In this document: one piece after another, positions 50,878-59,470 of the stretch | How the letters are laid out: every line of letters begins with the position of its first letter | How positions within the stretch are numbered: position 1 is the first letter of the stretch | Origin: Micavibrio_C sp965231165 | GTDB taxonomy: Bacteria > Pseudomonadota > Alphaproteobacteria > Micavibrionales > Micavibrionaceae | NCBI GenBank assembly: GCA_965231165.1 | Contig: OZ246421.1 | Span: forward strand, 496,001 to 560,000 | Length of the DNA stretch: 64,000 bases | Reading direction: 5' to 3' | The notes under the pieces: model-generated | The model's input: the letters and a program-made list of their open reading frames with translations, nothing else | What the model was told of the DNA's origin: nothing | The model's database searches: none | Program-made: the position numbers and the translations under genes

Positions 50878-51957
50878 ATGGATAAAAAACGCATTGCAAT
50901 TCTGACGAGTGGTGGTGATTGCGCTGGCTTAAACGCGGCTATCCGTGCGGCGGTTCATCGCGCGCACCGTCTGGGTTGGGAAACGATCGGTCTGATTAAC
51001 GGCACGGCAGGGTTGTTGAAAGACCCGGCGCAATACAGGGTGCTGACCCCAAATGACATGGATTCCTATGTCATGCGTATGGGCGGCACCATTCTGGGTA
51101 CGACGAACAAGGGGAATCCGTTTGCGTTCCCGATGGCCGATGGTTCAACCAAGGATTTGTCGGGCAAGATTATCGACGGATTCAGGTCTTTGAACGTGCA
51201 GGGCATTATTGGTATTGGCGGCGATGGCAGCTTTGCCATTCTGAACAAACTGGCAACGCAGGGCGGCCTGAAAATGGTCGGGATTCCAAAGACGATTGAT
51301 AACGATATCGGCATGACTGAAACCTCTGTCGGTTTTGATACGGCAGTGGCGGTGGCCACCGAGGCGCTTGATCGTCTGCAGCCGACGGCAGCCAGCCATG
51401 ACCGCGTTATGATTCTGGAAGTGATGGGCCGTGATGCGGGGCATATTGCGATTGCTGCCGGTATCGCCGGTGGTGCTGATGTTATTCTAATTCCAGAAGT
51501 CGCCTATAATCTGGAAAGTATTGCGGCCAAAATCAAGGAAGTCAAAAATACAGGACGTAACTTCGCCCTGATCGTTGTTTCCGAGGCCGTAAAAACACTC
51601 GATGGCGGCAAGCTTGAGCTGGAATATATGGGCGGCGAGAAGCGTTATGGCGGTATCGGCCAATATCTCAGCAATAAAATTTCGGACATGACCGGGTCTG
51701 AAACCCGCGTTACGGTTCTGGGGCACGTCCAGCGCGGCAGCCAGCCTACTTATAATGACCGTCTGCTGGCTTCAGCATTTGGCGTGAAAGCGGTCGATTT
51801 GATTAATGAGGGCAAATTTGGCCGTATGGTGGCCTGGTCGGATCGTCAGGTTATCGACGTCGCGATCGAGGACGCAATCAAGGCCTACCAACAGGTCGAT
51901 CTGAATGGTACGCTGGTGCATACGGCCCGGGCTTTGGGCATTTCGTTGGGAGATTAG
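50878..51957 (+). CDS. pfkA: 6-phosphofructokinase
   Basis: Phosphorylates fructose 6-phosphate in glycolysis. 359 residues from the ATG at 50878, preceded by AAGGAAG. 'ILTSGGDCAGLNAAIRA' opens the protein. The phosphoryl-donor site reads 'GIGGDGSFA' (Gly, which favours ATP; PPi enzymes have Asp) while the next motif is 'PKTIDNDIG' (Lys, seen in PPi and some ATP enzymes). 'EVMGRDAGHIA' and 'LGHVQRGSQPTYNDRL' hold the sugar-phosphate sites. Best read as ATP-dependent of the group III mixed type. The next gene starts five bases after its stop. Confidence 0.95.
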   Translation: MDKKRIAILTSGGDCAGLNAAIRAAVHRAHRLGWETIGLINGTAGLLKDPAQYRVLTPNDMDSYVMRMGGTILGTTNKGNPFAFPMADGSTKDLSGKIIDGFRSLNVQGIIGIGGDGSFAILNKLATQGGLKMVGIPKTIDNDIGMTETSVGFDTAVAVATEALDRLQPTAASHDRVMILEVMGRDAGHIAIAAGIAGGADVILIPEVAYNLESIAAKIKEVKNTGRNFALIVVSEAVKTLDGGKLELEYMGGEKRYGGIGQYLSNKISDMTGSETRVTVLGHVQRGSQPTYNDRLLASAFGVKAVDLINEGKFGRMVAWSDRQVIDVAIEDAIKAYQQVDLNGTLVHTARALGISLGD

Positions 51958-51962
51958 GCTTC

Positions 51963-52493
51963 ATGCTGTACGTCCAGCAATCTTTAAGTCCGGATGAAGA
52001 GATTATTCATATCGGGCATTTTCACTGGATGTACACGCTCCGTGCCATCATGGCGATCGTCTGGGGTATCCTCGGCTGTATCGTCGTGATTGTCGGCGCT
52101 GTCTATTTTCAGGAAAATTACTGGCACGGCTTCGAAGCGGAATCATGGCTGGGCAGGGTGCAGGAGCTTCACCCCGGTGTGCGCATCGGCGCGTTCTTTA
52201 TTTTTATTTTTGGCGTGTTGCGCTTTGCTTCGATGATGGTGGCAAAAGCAACCACAGAAATTGCCATCACCAATAACCGTCTGATTTTTAAACGTGGTCT
52301 TGTCGCACGTTATGTCGGCGAGATGAGCATTGACCGCATCGAAGGCGTGAATGTTCTTCAGACCGTGCTGGGGCGTATCTTCGGTTATGGCCGCATCATG
52401 GTGCGCGGCATGGGCGTGGGTGAAGTTATTCTGCCGAGTATTTCTAATCCGATAGCCTTCCGCCGCGCGATTGAGAAAGCGAGAACATCATGA
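51963..52493 (+). CDS. PH-domain (bPH_2) membrane protein
   Basis: 176 residues. Two membrane helices (about 26-49 and 74-93) precede a bacterial pleckstrin-homology-like domain (about 94-174) with 'TEIAITNNRLIFKRGLVARY' and 'EMSIDRIEGVNVLQTVLGRI', the typical YdbT/DUF304 phrases. Function is not known. It overlaps the next gene by four bases (ATGA), and the two are related in architecture, suggesting they form a hetero-complex. Confidence 0.85.
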   Translation: MLYVQQSLSPDEEIIHIGHFHWMYTLRAIMAIVWGILGCIVVIVGAVYFQENYWHGFEAESWLGRVQELHPGVRIGAFFIFIFGVLRFASMMVAKATTEIAITNNRLIFKRGLVARYVGEMSIDRIEGVNVLQTVLGRIFGYGRIMVRGMGVGEVILPSISNPIAFRRAIEKARTS

Positions 52494-53041
52494 CCATTGA
52501 AAATAAACCGTCTTCACAAAAACAGGACCAGGAATCTGTTGAGCGTATTTCCATGCGGGAGCGTACGACCGCTACCGGGCAGGAGGCATTGCAATCCATT
52601 TTGATGCCGGGCGAAAAAGTGCTGCGCGTGGCGCAGATCAGCCCGGGCATTTACTGGAAGGGCGTTGTGGTTTTTGTCTTGTCGCTGATTATAATGACGA
52701 CGGTCGCTTTCAATCTGGGGCTGTTCTTGATGTTTGTCAGTGTGCTGATGCTGGCGGTGTCGTATCTGACCCGCTATTTCCTGCTGCTGGCGGCGACCGA
52801 TAAACGCGTGATTATACGCCATGGCATTATCAACCTCGATACGATCCAGTTCCGCTATACCAAACTCGAAAGTGTCGAGCTTTCCCGCACGATCATCGGT
52901 CAGATACTCGGTTATGCCAGCGTCGTTATCACCGGCACGGGCAGCCGCATCACCGTCATACCGTTTATCGGCAACGCTTCACAGTTCCGCGAAGAGCTGA
53001 ATAAAATCCTGTTCGACCAGGATGATAAGGCGAACTCCTAA
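52490..53041 (+). CDS. PH-domain (bPH_2) membrane protein, second copy
   Basis: 183 residues. A charged N-terminal tail of about 45 residues, two close membrane helices (about 58-98), then the same PH-like domain: 'ATDKRVIIRHGIINLDTIQF' and 'KLESVELSRTIIGQILGYAS', ending 'VIPFIGNASQFREELNKILF'. Homologous in domain order to the gene it overlaps. Function unknown. A 264-base spacer without a supported gene follows. Confidence 0.85.
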   Translation: MTIENKPSSQKQDQESVERISMRERTTATGQEALQSILMPGEKVLRVAQISPGIYWKGVVVFVLSLIIMTTVAFNLGLFLMFVSVLMLAVSYLTRYFLLLAATDKRVIIRHGIINLDTIQFRYTKLESVELSRTIIGQILGYASVVITGTGSRITVIPFIGNASQFREELNKILFDQDDKANS

Positions 53042-53305
53042 GGCACTCTCCTGATTTTTCGGAACCTCTGCATACCGTCGCCTGTTGGACGGGTGATCAC
53101 TTTTGGCTAGGGCGCTCTTTGAGGTTCTAACCTAAAGGGTTTGGCGCTTGTCAGGCGGTTGATAATTATTCAAATGATGGATGATCGACAATGGTCTGAT
53201 TTCATTGAATAAAGCCTGCATCGGTATGATTTTACCGCTGCTAAGCAACTCTTAATCCTTTAGAGCGACAATAGATGTGTCTGAATCCTTTTGCGGGTGT
53301 ATTTC

Positions 53306-55078
53306 ATGTCACGGTTAGAAAATAAAAATCAAAACAAGACCTTGAGTCCCTCTTACAAGAAGATGAGGGTGTTTTTGCTGGCGGCTGTGTCTGTCGGCGT
53401 TGTGGCGACGGCAGGTGGTGGCTATGCGGGTATCGCGCAGGCGCAAATGGCACTGCCCGGTACAGAGTTTCTTTTCGGGCGCAATTTGCTCAAGCAGGCC
53501 GCTTACGGTGAATCGATAGCGCAGGGCACTGTGGGTGCCAGCAAGTTGTCGGATAGCGGCGCGATCAATGCTTTCTATGAGTTACGCGATCACAAGCCGT
53601 TCTGGACGGGTTCCCGCAATAACACGGAAAAAACACGCGGCGTTCTGACATTGCTTCAGGATGCGTGGACGCATGGCCTTAATCCGGCTGAATATCACGT
53701 TGATGAAATTTCTGATTTACTGTCTGCCGAGGACATCGACAGCACACGCCTTGAGTTGCTGATGACCGATGCCGTGGCGCGTTATGGCCGCGATATGACG
53801 GGTATGCGCGTGAATGCGGCGGCGGCCAATGAATATGCGAAGTTCTGGCGGCAACCGCTGGCGTTCGCTGATGTCCTGACGCGTCTTAGCGCGTCGGAGA
53901 ATGCTAAAAACACGCTGGAAGATCTGGCACCGCAGAATGCCTTCTATGATCGTCTGCGCGAGGAGCTTGTGCGCATGAACCGTGAAAGGGCAAGTTACGA
54001 CGACGTGTTGCCGATTAAGTTGACGGGCAAGACATTTTATCCAGGTGACCATAGCGCGGGCGTTGTGTCTTTACGCAAGCGTTTAGGGGTTGAACATGAT
54101 TCCGATATGGGGCCGGAGAATTTTTATGACGATAGGACGGCCTCGGCGCTGATGAAATTCCAGCGTGAGAACGGTCTGGATGCTGATGGTGTCATCGGGC
54201 CTAAAACGCTTGAGCTTCTGAATCGCAGTAACCGCGACCAGATGGAGCAGGTGATCGCCAACCTTGAGCGTCTGCGCTGGATGGATGAACAGAAGCCTGA
54301 CCGCTATATCATGGTAAATATTCCTTCGCAAAGATTGTGGGCGGTGGATAACGGCAATGTCGTCCATGAAATGGATGTGATCGTCGGTAAACCCGAACGC
54401 CAGACCAAGGCCTTTAAGGCCGAAGTGCAGGGCATCCGTTTTAATCCGAAATGGAATGTGCCCATGGGTATCAAGATGAAAGACTTCCTGCCCAAATTGC
54501 AGCAGGATTCTTCTTATCTGGCACAAAAAGGCATCGAGATATATGAAGGTAGCGGCAGTTCCCGCCGTACGGTTGATCCTGCTTCTGTTGACTGGTCGGC
54601 GATGAGCCGTGGCGAGATGAGCCGGTTGAGCATGGTGCAAAGGCAAGGGGCCAATAACGCCTTGGGTCGTATCCGTGTGCTGATGCCGAACGACTTTGAT
54701 ATCTATCTGCATGATACCAATACGCCTGAGTATTTCGAAAAAACACAGCGTACGCTAAGTTCCGGTTGCGTCCGGTTGTCGCATCCTGAGGACATTGCCC
54801 GCTTCGTCCTGTCCCGGAACGAGGGCTGGTCTGATGAGAAGATGGAGGCCATGATCGAACGTGGTGCTACTTCCGAAGTAGCGGCCGCCGCGCCGTTCCC
54901 GGTTTATATCGTCTATCAGACGATGTGGCTGGATGGTGACGGGCGTCTGGTTTATGGCGCGGATGTTTACAAGCAGGACCGACGCTTGATTAAAGTGTTG
55001 GCACAGGGTAATGATTTCCATATCCCTGAATCGGCAGGTACCCGGTTGGCGGTAGCTTCGGACAACCCAGTCAGATAA
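53306..55078 (+). CDS. L,D-transpeptidase (YcbB/LdtD-like)
   Basis: A periplasmic enzyme that makes 3-3 crosslinks in peptidoglycan. 590 residues from the ATG at 53306; a TTG 15 bases earlier is possible. After a hydrophobic signal segment ('MRVFLLAAVSVGVVATAGGG') come the YcbB-type scaffold domain, a peptidoglycan-binding helix bundle ('LMKFQRENGLDADGVIGPKT', about 280-300) and the YkuD catalytic domain. The signature 'IYLHDTNTPEYF' then 'SSGCVRLSHPED' gives the catalytic His and C488. A small C-terminal region follows. Length and order match E. coli LdtD. Confidence 0.93.
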   Translation: MSRLENKNQNKTLSPSYKKMRVFLLAAVSVGVVATAGGGYAGIAQAQMALPGTEFLFGRNLLKQAAYGESIAQGTVGASKLSDSGAINAFYELRDHKPFWTGSRNNTEKTRGVLTLLQDAWTHGLNPAEYHVDEISDLLSAEDIDSTRLELLMTDAVARYGRDMTGMRVNAAAANEYAKFWRQPLAFADVLTRLSASENAKNTLEDLAPQNAFYDRLREELVRMNRERASYDDVLPIKLTGKTFYPGDHSAGVVSLRKRLGVEHDSDMGPENFYDDRTASALMKFQRENGLDADGVIGPKTLELLNRSNRDQMEQVIANLERLRWMDEQKPDRYIMVNIPSQRLWAVDNGNVVHEMDVIVGKPERQTKAFKAEVQGIRFNPKWNVPMGIKMKDFLPKLQQDSSYLAQKGIEIYEGSGSSRRTVDPASVDWSAMSRGEMSRLSMVQRQGANNALGRIRVLMPNDFDIYLHDTNTPEYFEKTQRTLSSGCVRLSHPEDIARFVLSRNEGWSDEKMEAMIERGATSEVAAAAPFPVYIVYQTMWLDGDGRLVYGADVYKQDRRLIKVLAQGNDFHIPESAGTRLAVASDNPVR

Positions 55079-55106
55079 ATTATAATTTAATATCAATGAC
55101 TTAAAA

Positions 55107-55135
55107 GATCGGCCTTGCCAATGGTAAGGCCGATC
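55107..55135. other. Stable hairpin downstream of the L,D-transpeptidase gene
   Basis: A perfect 10-bp stem GATCGGCCTT / AAGGCCGATC with a 9-base loop, 28 bases after the stop. No T-tract follows on the + strand, although one exists on the - strand side. It may stabilise the mRNA 3' end rather than terminate on its own. Confidence 0.5.
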
Positions 55136-55268
55136 ACGTACACTTTAGAGGTAAGATCTCTTTACATCCCCTTCCAAACCCTCTATTGCTCTATCCTTTC
55201 TGGATCAACGAACGAGCTCCAAAAGCCTAGACACCCCTAACGTCAACAGCCAAGGTCATCTTTTCGAT

Positions 55269-55850
55269 ATGTCTTTTCTGAATTTCTCTGCCTCTGAACA
55301 GGGCGTTTCCCGCCGTGATGTCATTAAATCTGGTCTTTGGGCCGCCGCCGGGACGCTGCTTATGCCCTCCGTCGCGGAGGCTGCTGCCCTCAAGATGCCG
55401 AAAAACGGTTCCTACGACATCCAGTTTTCTAATGCGCACACCGGGGAAAGCTTTTCCGGTACGTACCGTGTCGGTAATAAATACCTGCCGGATGCTTTTG
55501 AAGAGATTAATTACGTCCTGCGCGATTTCCGCGCCAATGAAGTTTTCCCGATTGATCCCCGCGTGATCGACATCATTTACATGGTGCACCGTAAGACAGG
55601 CCGCAGCCAGCCGCTGGAGATTCTGTCCGGTTACCGTTCACCAAAAACCAACAATATGCTGCGTCATGCCAGCTCGGGCGTGGCGCGTAATTCCATGCAC
55701 CTGTCCGGTCAGGCCATCGACTTCCGTATGGCGGGCGTTTCCACGCGCGGCCTGCGTGATATTGCAGCGAGTTTCAAGGTCGGTGGTGTCGGCTATTATC
55801 CGCGCAGCAATTTCGTTCATGTGGATACGGGTAAATTCCGTACTTGGTAG
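55269..55850 (+). CDS. DUF882 (YcbK-like) Tat-exported peptidoglycan protein
   Basis: 193 residues with a twin-arginine-like signal ('SRRDVIKSGLWAAAGTL') ending at 'AEA'. The mature part is a DUF882/peptidase M15-like domain: 'FRANEVFPIDPRVIDIIY', 'EILSGYRSPKTN', metal-ligand motifs 'NSMHLSGQAIDFRM' (H..D) and 'NFVHVDTGKFR' (H). The zinc ligands of D-Ala-D-Ala carboxypeptidase folds are preserved, so a murein peptidase activity is plausible. As in enterics (ycbB-ycbK), it lies directly after the L,D-transpeptidase gene. An intrinsic terminator follows. Confidence 0.9.
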   Translation: MSFLNFSASEQGVSRRDVIKSGLWAAAGTLLMPSVAEAAALKMPKNGSYDIQFSNAHTGESFSGTYRVGNKYLPDAFEEINYVLRDFRANEVFPIDPRVIDIIYMVHRKTGRSQPLEILSGYRSPKTNNMLRHASSGVARNSMHLSGQAIDFRMAGVSTRGLRDIAASFKVGGVGYYPRSNFVHVDTGKFRTW

Positions 55851-55870
55851 TGTTAGATCAAATATAAAGA

Positions 55871-55901
55871 AAAGGGCGGTTTTGACCGCCCTTTGTTTTT
55901 T
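55871..55901 (+). terminator. Intrinsic terminator after the DUF882 gene
   Basis: AAAGGGCGGT / ACCGCCCTTT stem with a short TTTG loop, then GTTTTTT. It lies 20 bases after the stop codon. Confidence 0.85.
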
Positions 55902-55959
55902 GAACTTCCTGCCGTTTCCGTCGTTGGTGTGTGGATAGTGAACGGTGGAGGATATTGTT

Positions 55960-56136
55960 ATGTTACATTATGCACTCGTATTTTTGGTCTTGGCGCTGAT
56001 CGCCGGTGTGCTGGGCTTTGGTGGCGTAGCGGCCATATCCATGGAATTCGCAAAGGTATTGTTCGTGGTTTTCTTGGTGCTCTTCCTGATTACCGCTGTT
56101 TATGGCGCTTTTCACAGGCACGGGCCCAAGCTGTAA
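55960..56136 (+). CDS. DUF1328 (YtjA-like) small membrane protein
   Basis: 58 residues, two membrane helices: 'MLHYALVFLVLALIAGVLGF' and 'FAKVLFVVFLVLFLITAVYG', ending in a short basic tail. The first helix with 'ALIAGVLGFGG' is the DUF1328 hallmark. The ATG at 55960 has GGAG nine bases upstream; a GTG at 55945 would add five residues. Function unknown. Confidence 0.85.
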   Translation: MLHYALVFLVLALIAGVLGFGGVAAISMEFAKVLFVVFLVLFLITAVYGAFHRHGPKL

Positions 56137-56139
56137 CGG

Positions 56140-56760
56140 TCAGACATTGAACGGTGCCAGCTTGCGTGTCAGCTGGTGGCCGTCGATATCGAATTGCCAT
56201 ACGCGCCAAGGGAAGGGATCCTGCGCGGGGGCGGGCTCGAAATAATGAAGATGGCAGTTCTCGATCTCGGTCACCGTGTGTTTATACAGGTGGCCGATCG
56301 CATGGAACAGGCCGCCGTGCGCTACGATCAGCGGCGGCTGTTCGGCGGCGGTGTGGGTCAGAATTTTTTCCAGTACCTTGTTGACTCTGCGGGCGAAGGT
56401 ATCGCTGGTTTCACCGCCGGGCGGTGCGTGTGTGGCCAAAAATTCGGGCCAGACGATTTCCCATGGCAAACCGTCCCATGCGCCCATGTCGTGTTCGCGC
56501 AATTCAAAGTCCGGCACCATTTCCAGCCCCAGATGCTGGTTCAGAAGATGCGCGGTATCACGTGCGCGGATCATGGTGCTGTGATAAATCCGCCCCGGCA
56601 TTGGGAGTATGTGATCTTTCAGATAGGTGGATAATGTATGGGCCTGACCACGCCCCTTGTCCGTCAACGGGCTGTCGAACAGGCCTCCGGCCATGATACG
56701 GCGTTCATTGGCTGTGCTCTGGCCATGGCGGATCATATAAAAGGGGTTCTGCGGCAGCAT
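56140..56760 (-). CDS. Histidine phosphatase family protein
   Basis: 206 residues of the phosphoglycerate-mutase-like superfamily. The phospho-acceptor motif is 'MIRHGQSTANE' near the N-terminus (RHG). 'TDKGRGQA', 'HSTMIRARDTAHLL', the Glu of 'ELREHDMGAWDG', and the second His in 'IVAHGGLFHAIG' complete the site. It is more like a general phosphatase than glycolytic mutase because of length and context. Convergent with the DUF1328 gene (three bases between stops) and divergent from recO. Confidence 0.9.
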   Translation of the reverse strand: MLPQNPFYMIRHGQSTANERRIMAGGLFDSPLTDKGRGQAHTLSTYLKDHILPMPGRIYHSTMIRARDTAHLLNQHLGLEMVPDFELREHDMGAWDGLPWEIVWPEFLATHAPPGGETSDTFARRVNKVLEKILTHTAAEQPPLIVAHGGLFHAIGHLYKHTVTEIENCHLHYFEPAPAQDPFPWRVWQFDIDGHQLTRKLAPFNV

Positions 56761-56849
56761 GGTTTAGTCCGGATAAAGTTGTTCACATCTTCTTCCATAA
56801 TGCAGGATTGTGCCTGTTATGCCAAGAGTGCATTTGATAGAGTAAGGGC

Positions 56850-57605
56850 ATGGAAGTCTGGAAAGATCAGGGTATCGTCCTTAGCGTACGTCAGCACGGT
56901 GAAAACGGGGCGGTCGTGGCGCTGCTGACGGAGCAGCATGGCCGCTATATGGGTTATGTGCGCGGTGCGCATTCGGCGCGTATGCGCGGGATTCTGCAGG
57001 TGGGTAATCTGGTGAGCGCCGAATGGAGTTCGCGCGTATCCGATAGTATGGGTACCTATGAGCTTGAGCTGCATGAGGCACTGGCGGCCAGCGTGATGGA
57101 TGACTCGCTGCGGCTGGGTGCGCTGTTGTCGGCTTGTGCGCTTTGCGATGCGGCGTTGCCTGAGCGTGAAAGCCATTGCGGCTTGTTCTACGGCATGCTG
57201 GCCTTGCTGCAGACTTTGGAAACCGAAAGCTGGGCGCCGACCTATGTGATGTGGGAGCTGGCGTTTCTACGCGAGCTAGGCTTTGGCATAGACCTAACCA
57301 AATGCGCCGTCAGCGGCACGACTAAAAATCTCACGCATATCTCGCCGAAATCGGGAAGAGCGGTCAGCACGAAAGCCGCCGAACCTTATCTAGATAAATT
57401 GCTGGTGCTGCCGCATTTCCTGCGTCCGCAGCGCAGCGGCGGGGATGATGCCGATGTTCTGGCCGGTTTGCAGATGACCGCCCATTTCCTCGAACACTGG
57501 GCCTTCGTTCATCACACGCAAGGCCTGCCTGAATCCCGGACGCGGTTTCAGGAGCGGTTTGCGCGGCAGACGCAGAGTGATAAAATTTCCGAAGTGGCTG
57601 TTTAA
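56850..57605 (+). CDS. recO: DNA repair protein RecO
   Basis: RecO works with RecF and RecR to load RecA at gapped DNA. 251 residues. The N-terminal OB domain includes 'DQGIVLSVRQHGENGAVVAL' and 'HGRYMGYVRGAHSARMRGIL'. The helical C-terminal part has 'WELAFLRELGFGIDLTKCAV', the RecO signature region. It has a normal length. Its stop lies 18 bases before the next gene. Confidence 0.93.
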   Translation: MEVWKDQGIVLSVRQHGENGAVVALLTEQHGRYMGYVRGAHSARMRGILQVGNLVSAEWSSRVSDSMGTYELELHEALAASVMDDSLRLGALLSACALCDAALPERESHCGLFYGMLALLQTLETESWAPTYVMWELAFLRELGFGIDLTKCAVSGTTKNLTHISPKSGRAVSTKAAEPYLDKLLVLPHFLRPQRSGGDDADVLAGLQMTAHFLEHWAFVHHTQGLPESRTRFQERFARQTQSDKISEVAV

Positions 57606-57623
57606 TGATTGAGGCGTGAAACC

Positions 57624-59399
57624 ATGAATTCTCTTCAGCAAAAAGTGCAGGAACTTATTGATACCGGCAACATGGATGAGGCCCAGACGTTACTGCAGAA
57701 AATGTTAAAAGAAGAAAAGACCAAGGACACGTGTTTTGCGCTGGCTGAAATGAATTTCAGCAGAAAGCATTATAACGATGCTGTCTATTATTATGAGGAA
57801 GCCATCAAGCTTGATCCGTCTTTTCATCAGGCTTATGCCCGGATTGCCGAGGCGTTGCTTCTAAATGGTCATCCTTTCGAGGCGCTTGATTATTACGGGC
57901 TGGCGATCAAGCATGGCCCTGACGAATTGGGATGCAAGCAGGGTTTTGTGAATCTGGTATGGCGTCTGCAGTTGAAGGCGTTTAATGCCGACCTGAAAGA
58001 CATGGTGCTGAAATGCCTGCAGACTCCGGCGCTGGATCTCACATATATGGGGCAGATATGGCAGGGTATCCTGCGTTTCGATCCGACATTCAAGGACATC
58101 TATAAGGCAGGGCAGAAAGATGATTATGATGATTTCAGGAAAGCGCTTTCCCGTCTGAAAGATCACAAGCCTTTGGTCGAACCGTTTTTCCTACTTGGCT
58201 TGCGCAGGCTAACTGTTTTTGATGTTGGTTTTGAAAAATTTTTGACATTTCTGCGCCGGTTCGTGTTGGAGGAGTTGCAGGCAAAGCCTGAATACCGTCC
58301 TCTTGCCGAGGCTTTGTCGCTTTACTGTCTGACGACGGAATATGTTTTCTTTGTTTCCGATGCTGAAAAAGAGAAGCTTAAACAGGTCGGCGATGATGCC
58401 GTGCTACGCGCCTGTTATCAGCCGCTTTTCAAACAGGCGGATGCGGCGTTGCTTAAAGATAAACTGCCCGCTGATCTTGTTGGGCCTCACTTTACTGAAT
58501 TTTCAAAGCAGGCGGCTGTGCGTTCCGGCATAGCTGTGTTGAATATTGAAGATGATGTGTCTTTAAAGGTCAGGGCGCAGTACGAAGAGTTCCCTTATCC
58601 GCGCTGGCGTCATTTCGATTCCACAATCAGAAGCGAAGTTTCCGAAGGTTATCTGCGTGAAGGATCGCCGCAGATACTGGTTGCGGGGTGTGGTACCGGG
58701 CGTGAAGCGATTGAGCTTGCTGCCGTATTTCCGAATGCGCAGGTGTTGGCTGTCGACCTGAGTTTGACCAGTCTTTCCTATGCGGTGATGAAGGCGCAAG
58801 AATTCAATATTCAAAATATAGAATTCCGTCAGGCCGATATTTTAAAACTGGGCTCTCTGGATAAAAAATTTGATTACATCGCCTGTTCCGGGGTTCTTCA
58901 CCATATGAAGGAGCCCAAGGAGGGCATGGCTGTTCTCCATAGTCTGTTGAATCCCGGCGGTGCGATGCGTATCGCTCTTTATAGTGAACTGGCGGGGCAG
59001 GAGATAGTGACGGTACGCGCCGTGATTGCCGATAAGGGGTATGGTCCAGACGCTGACGGTATCCGTCAGTTCCGGCATGATGCGAAAGGGTTGCTCAGAC
59101 TCCCCACCTACGCTGACATTACCGGTTTTGCGGATTATTATTATCTCTCAGAATGCCGCGATTTGCTGTTCCATGTACAGGAACATCGTTACGACGTGAG
59201 CGGGATTCAGGATTTGTTGCAGGCCTTTAAACTGGAATTTTCCGAGTTTTACCTGCCAGAGGATATTCTGGCGCGGTATTATAAGGAGTTTCCCGAAGAG
59301 GAAGCGGTGGCGGATTTATCCAACTGGGCGAAGTTTGAAGCCCGGAATCCCAAGATATTCAGGGAAATGTACCGTTTTTGGGTCAGGAAAGCCGCATAA
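57624..59399 (+). CDS. TPR protein fused to a class I methyltransferase
   Basis: 591 residues from the ATG at 57624 (GAGG upstream). TPR-type helical repeats span about 1-110 ('MNFSRKHYNDAVYYYEEAIK' then 'HQAYARIAEALLLNGHPFEA'). A helical middle of about 200 residues is unassigned. A SAM-dependent methyltransferase domain (about 320-480) has motif I 'ILVAGCGTGREAIELA', an acidic 'AVDLSLTSLSYA' after beta-2, and 'YIACSGVLHHMKEP'. The target is unknown; TPRs suggest a protein substrate or scaffold. It lies between recO and parC without clear functional ties. Confidence 0.88.
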   Translation: MNSLQQKVQELIDTGNMDEAQTLLQKMLKEEKTKDTCFALAEMNFSRKHYNDAVYYYEEAIKLDPSFHQAYARIAEALLLNGHPFEALDYYGLAIKHGPDELGCKQGFVNLVWRLQLKAFNADLKDMVLKCLQTPALDLTYMGQIWQGILRFDPTFKDIYKAGQKDDYDDFRKALSRLKDHKPLVEPFFLLGLRRLTVFDVGFEKFLTFLRRFVLEELQAKPEYRPLAEALSLYCLTTEYVFFVSDAEKEKLKQVGDDAVLRACYQPLFKQADAALLKDKLPADLVGPHFTEFSKQAAVRSGIAVLNIEDDVSLKVRAQYEEFPYPRWRHFDSTIRSEVSEGYLREGSPQILVAGCGTGREAIELAAVFPNAQVLAVDLSLTSLSYAVMKAQEFNIQNIEFRQADILKLGSLDKKFDYIACSGVLHHMKEPKEGMAVLHSLLNPGGAMRIALYSELAGQEIVTVRAVIADKGYGPDADGIRQFRHDAKGLLRLPTYADITGFADYYYLSECRDLLFHVQEHRYDVSGIQDLLQAFKLEFSEFYLPEDILARYYKEFPEEEAVADLSNWAKFEARNPKIFREMYRFWVRKAA

Positions 59400-59470
59400 G
59401 AACGGGGGAAAATGGCGGAAAACAAGGAATTTTGGCTTGAATCCCGCTGTTGATCCTTTAAAACCAAGGC

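Noticed and set aside
55107..55135. Intrinsic terminator after the L,D-transpeptidase gene
   Set aside because: The stem is strong, but no T-tract follows on the coding strand, so I list it only as a hairpin.
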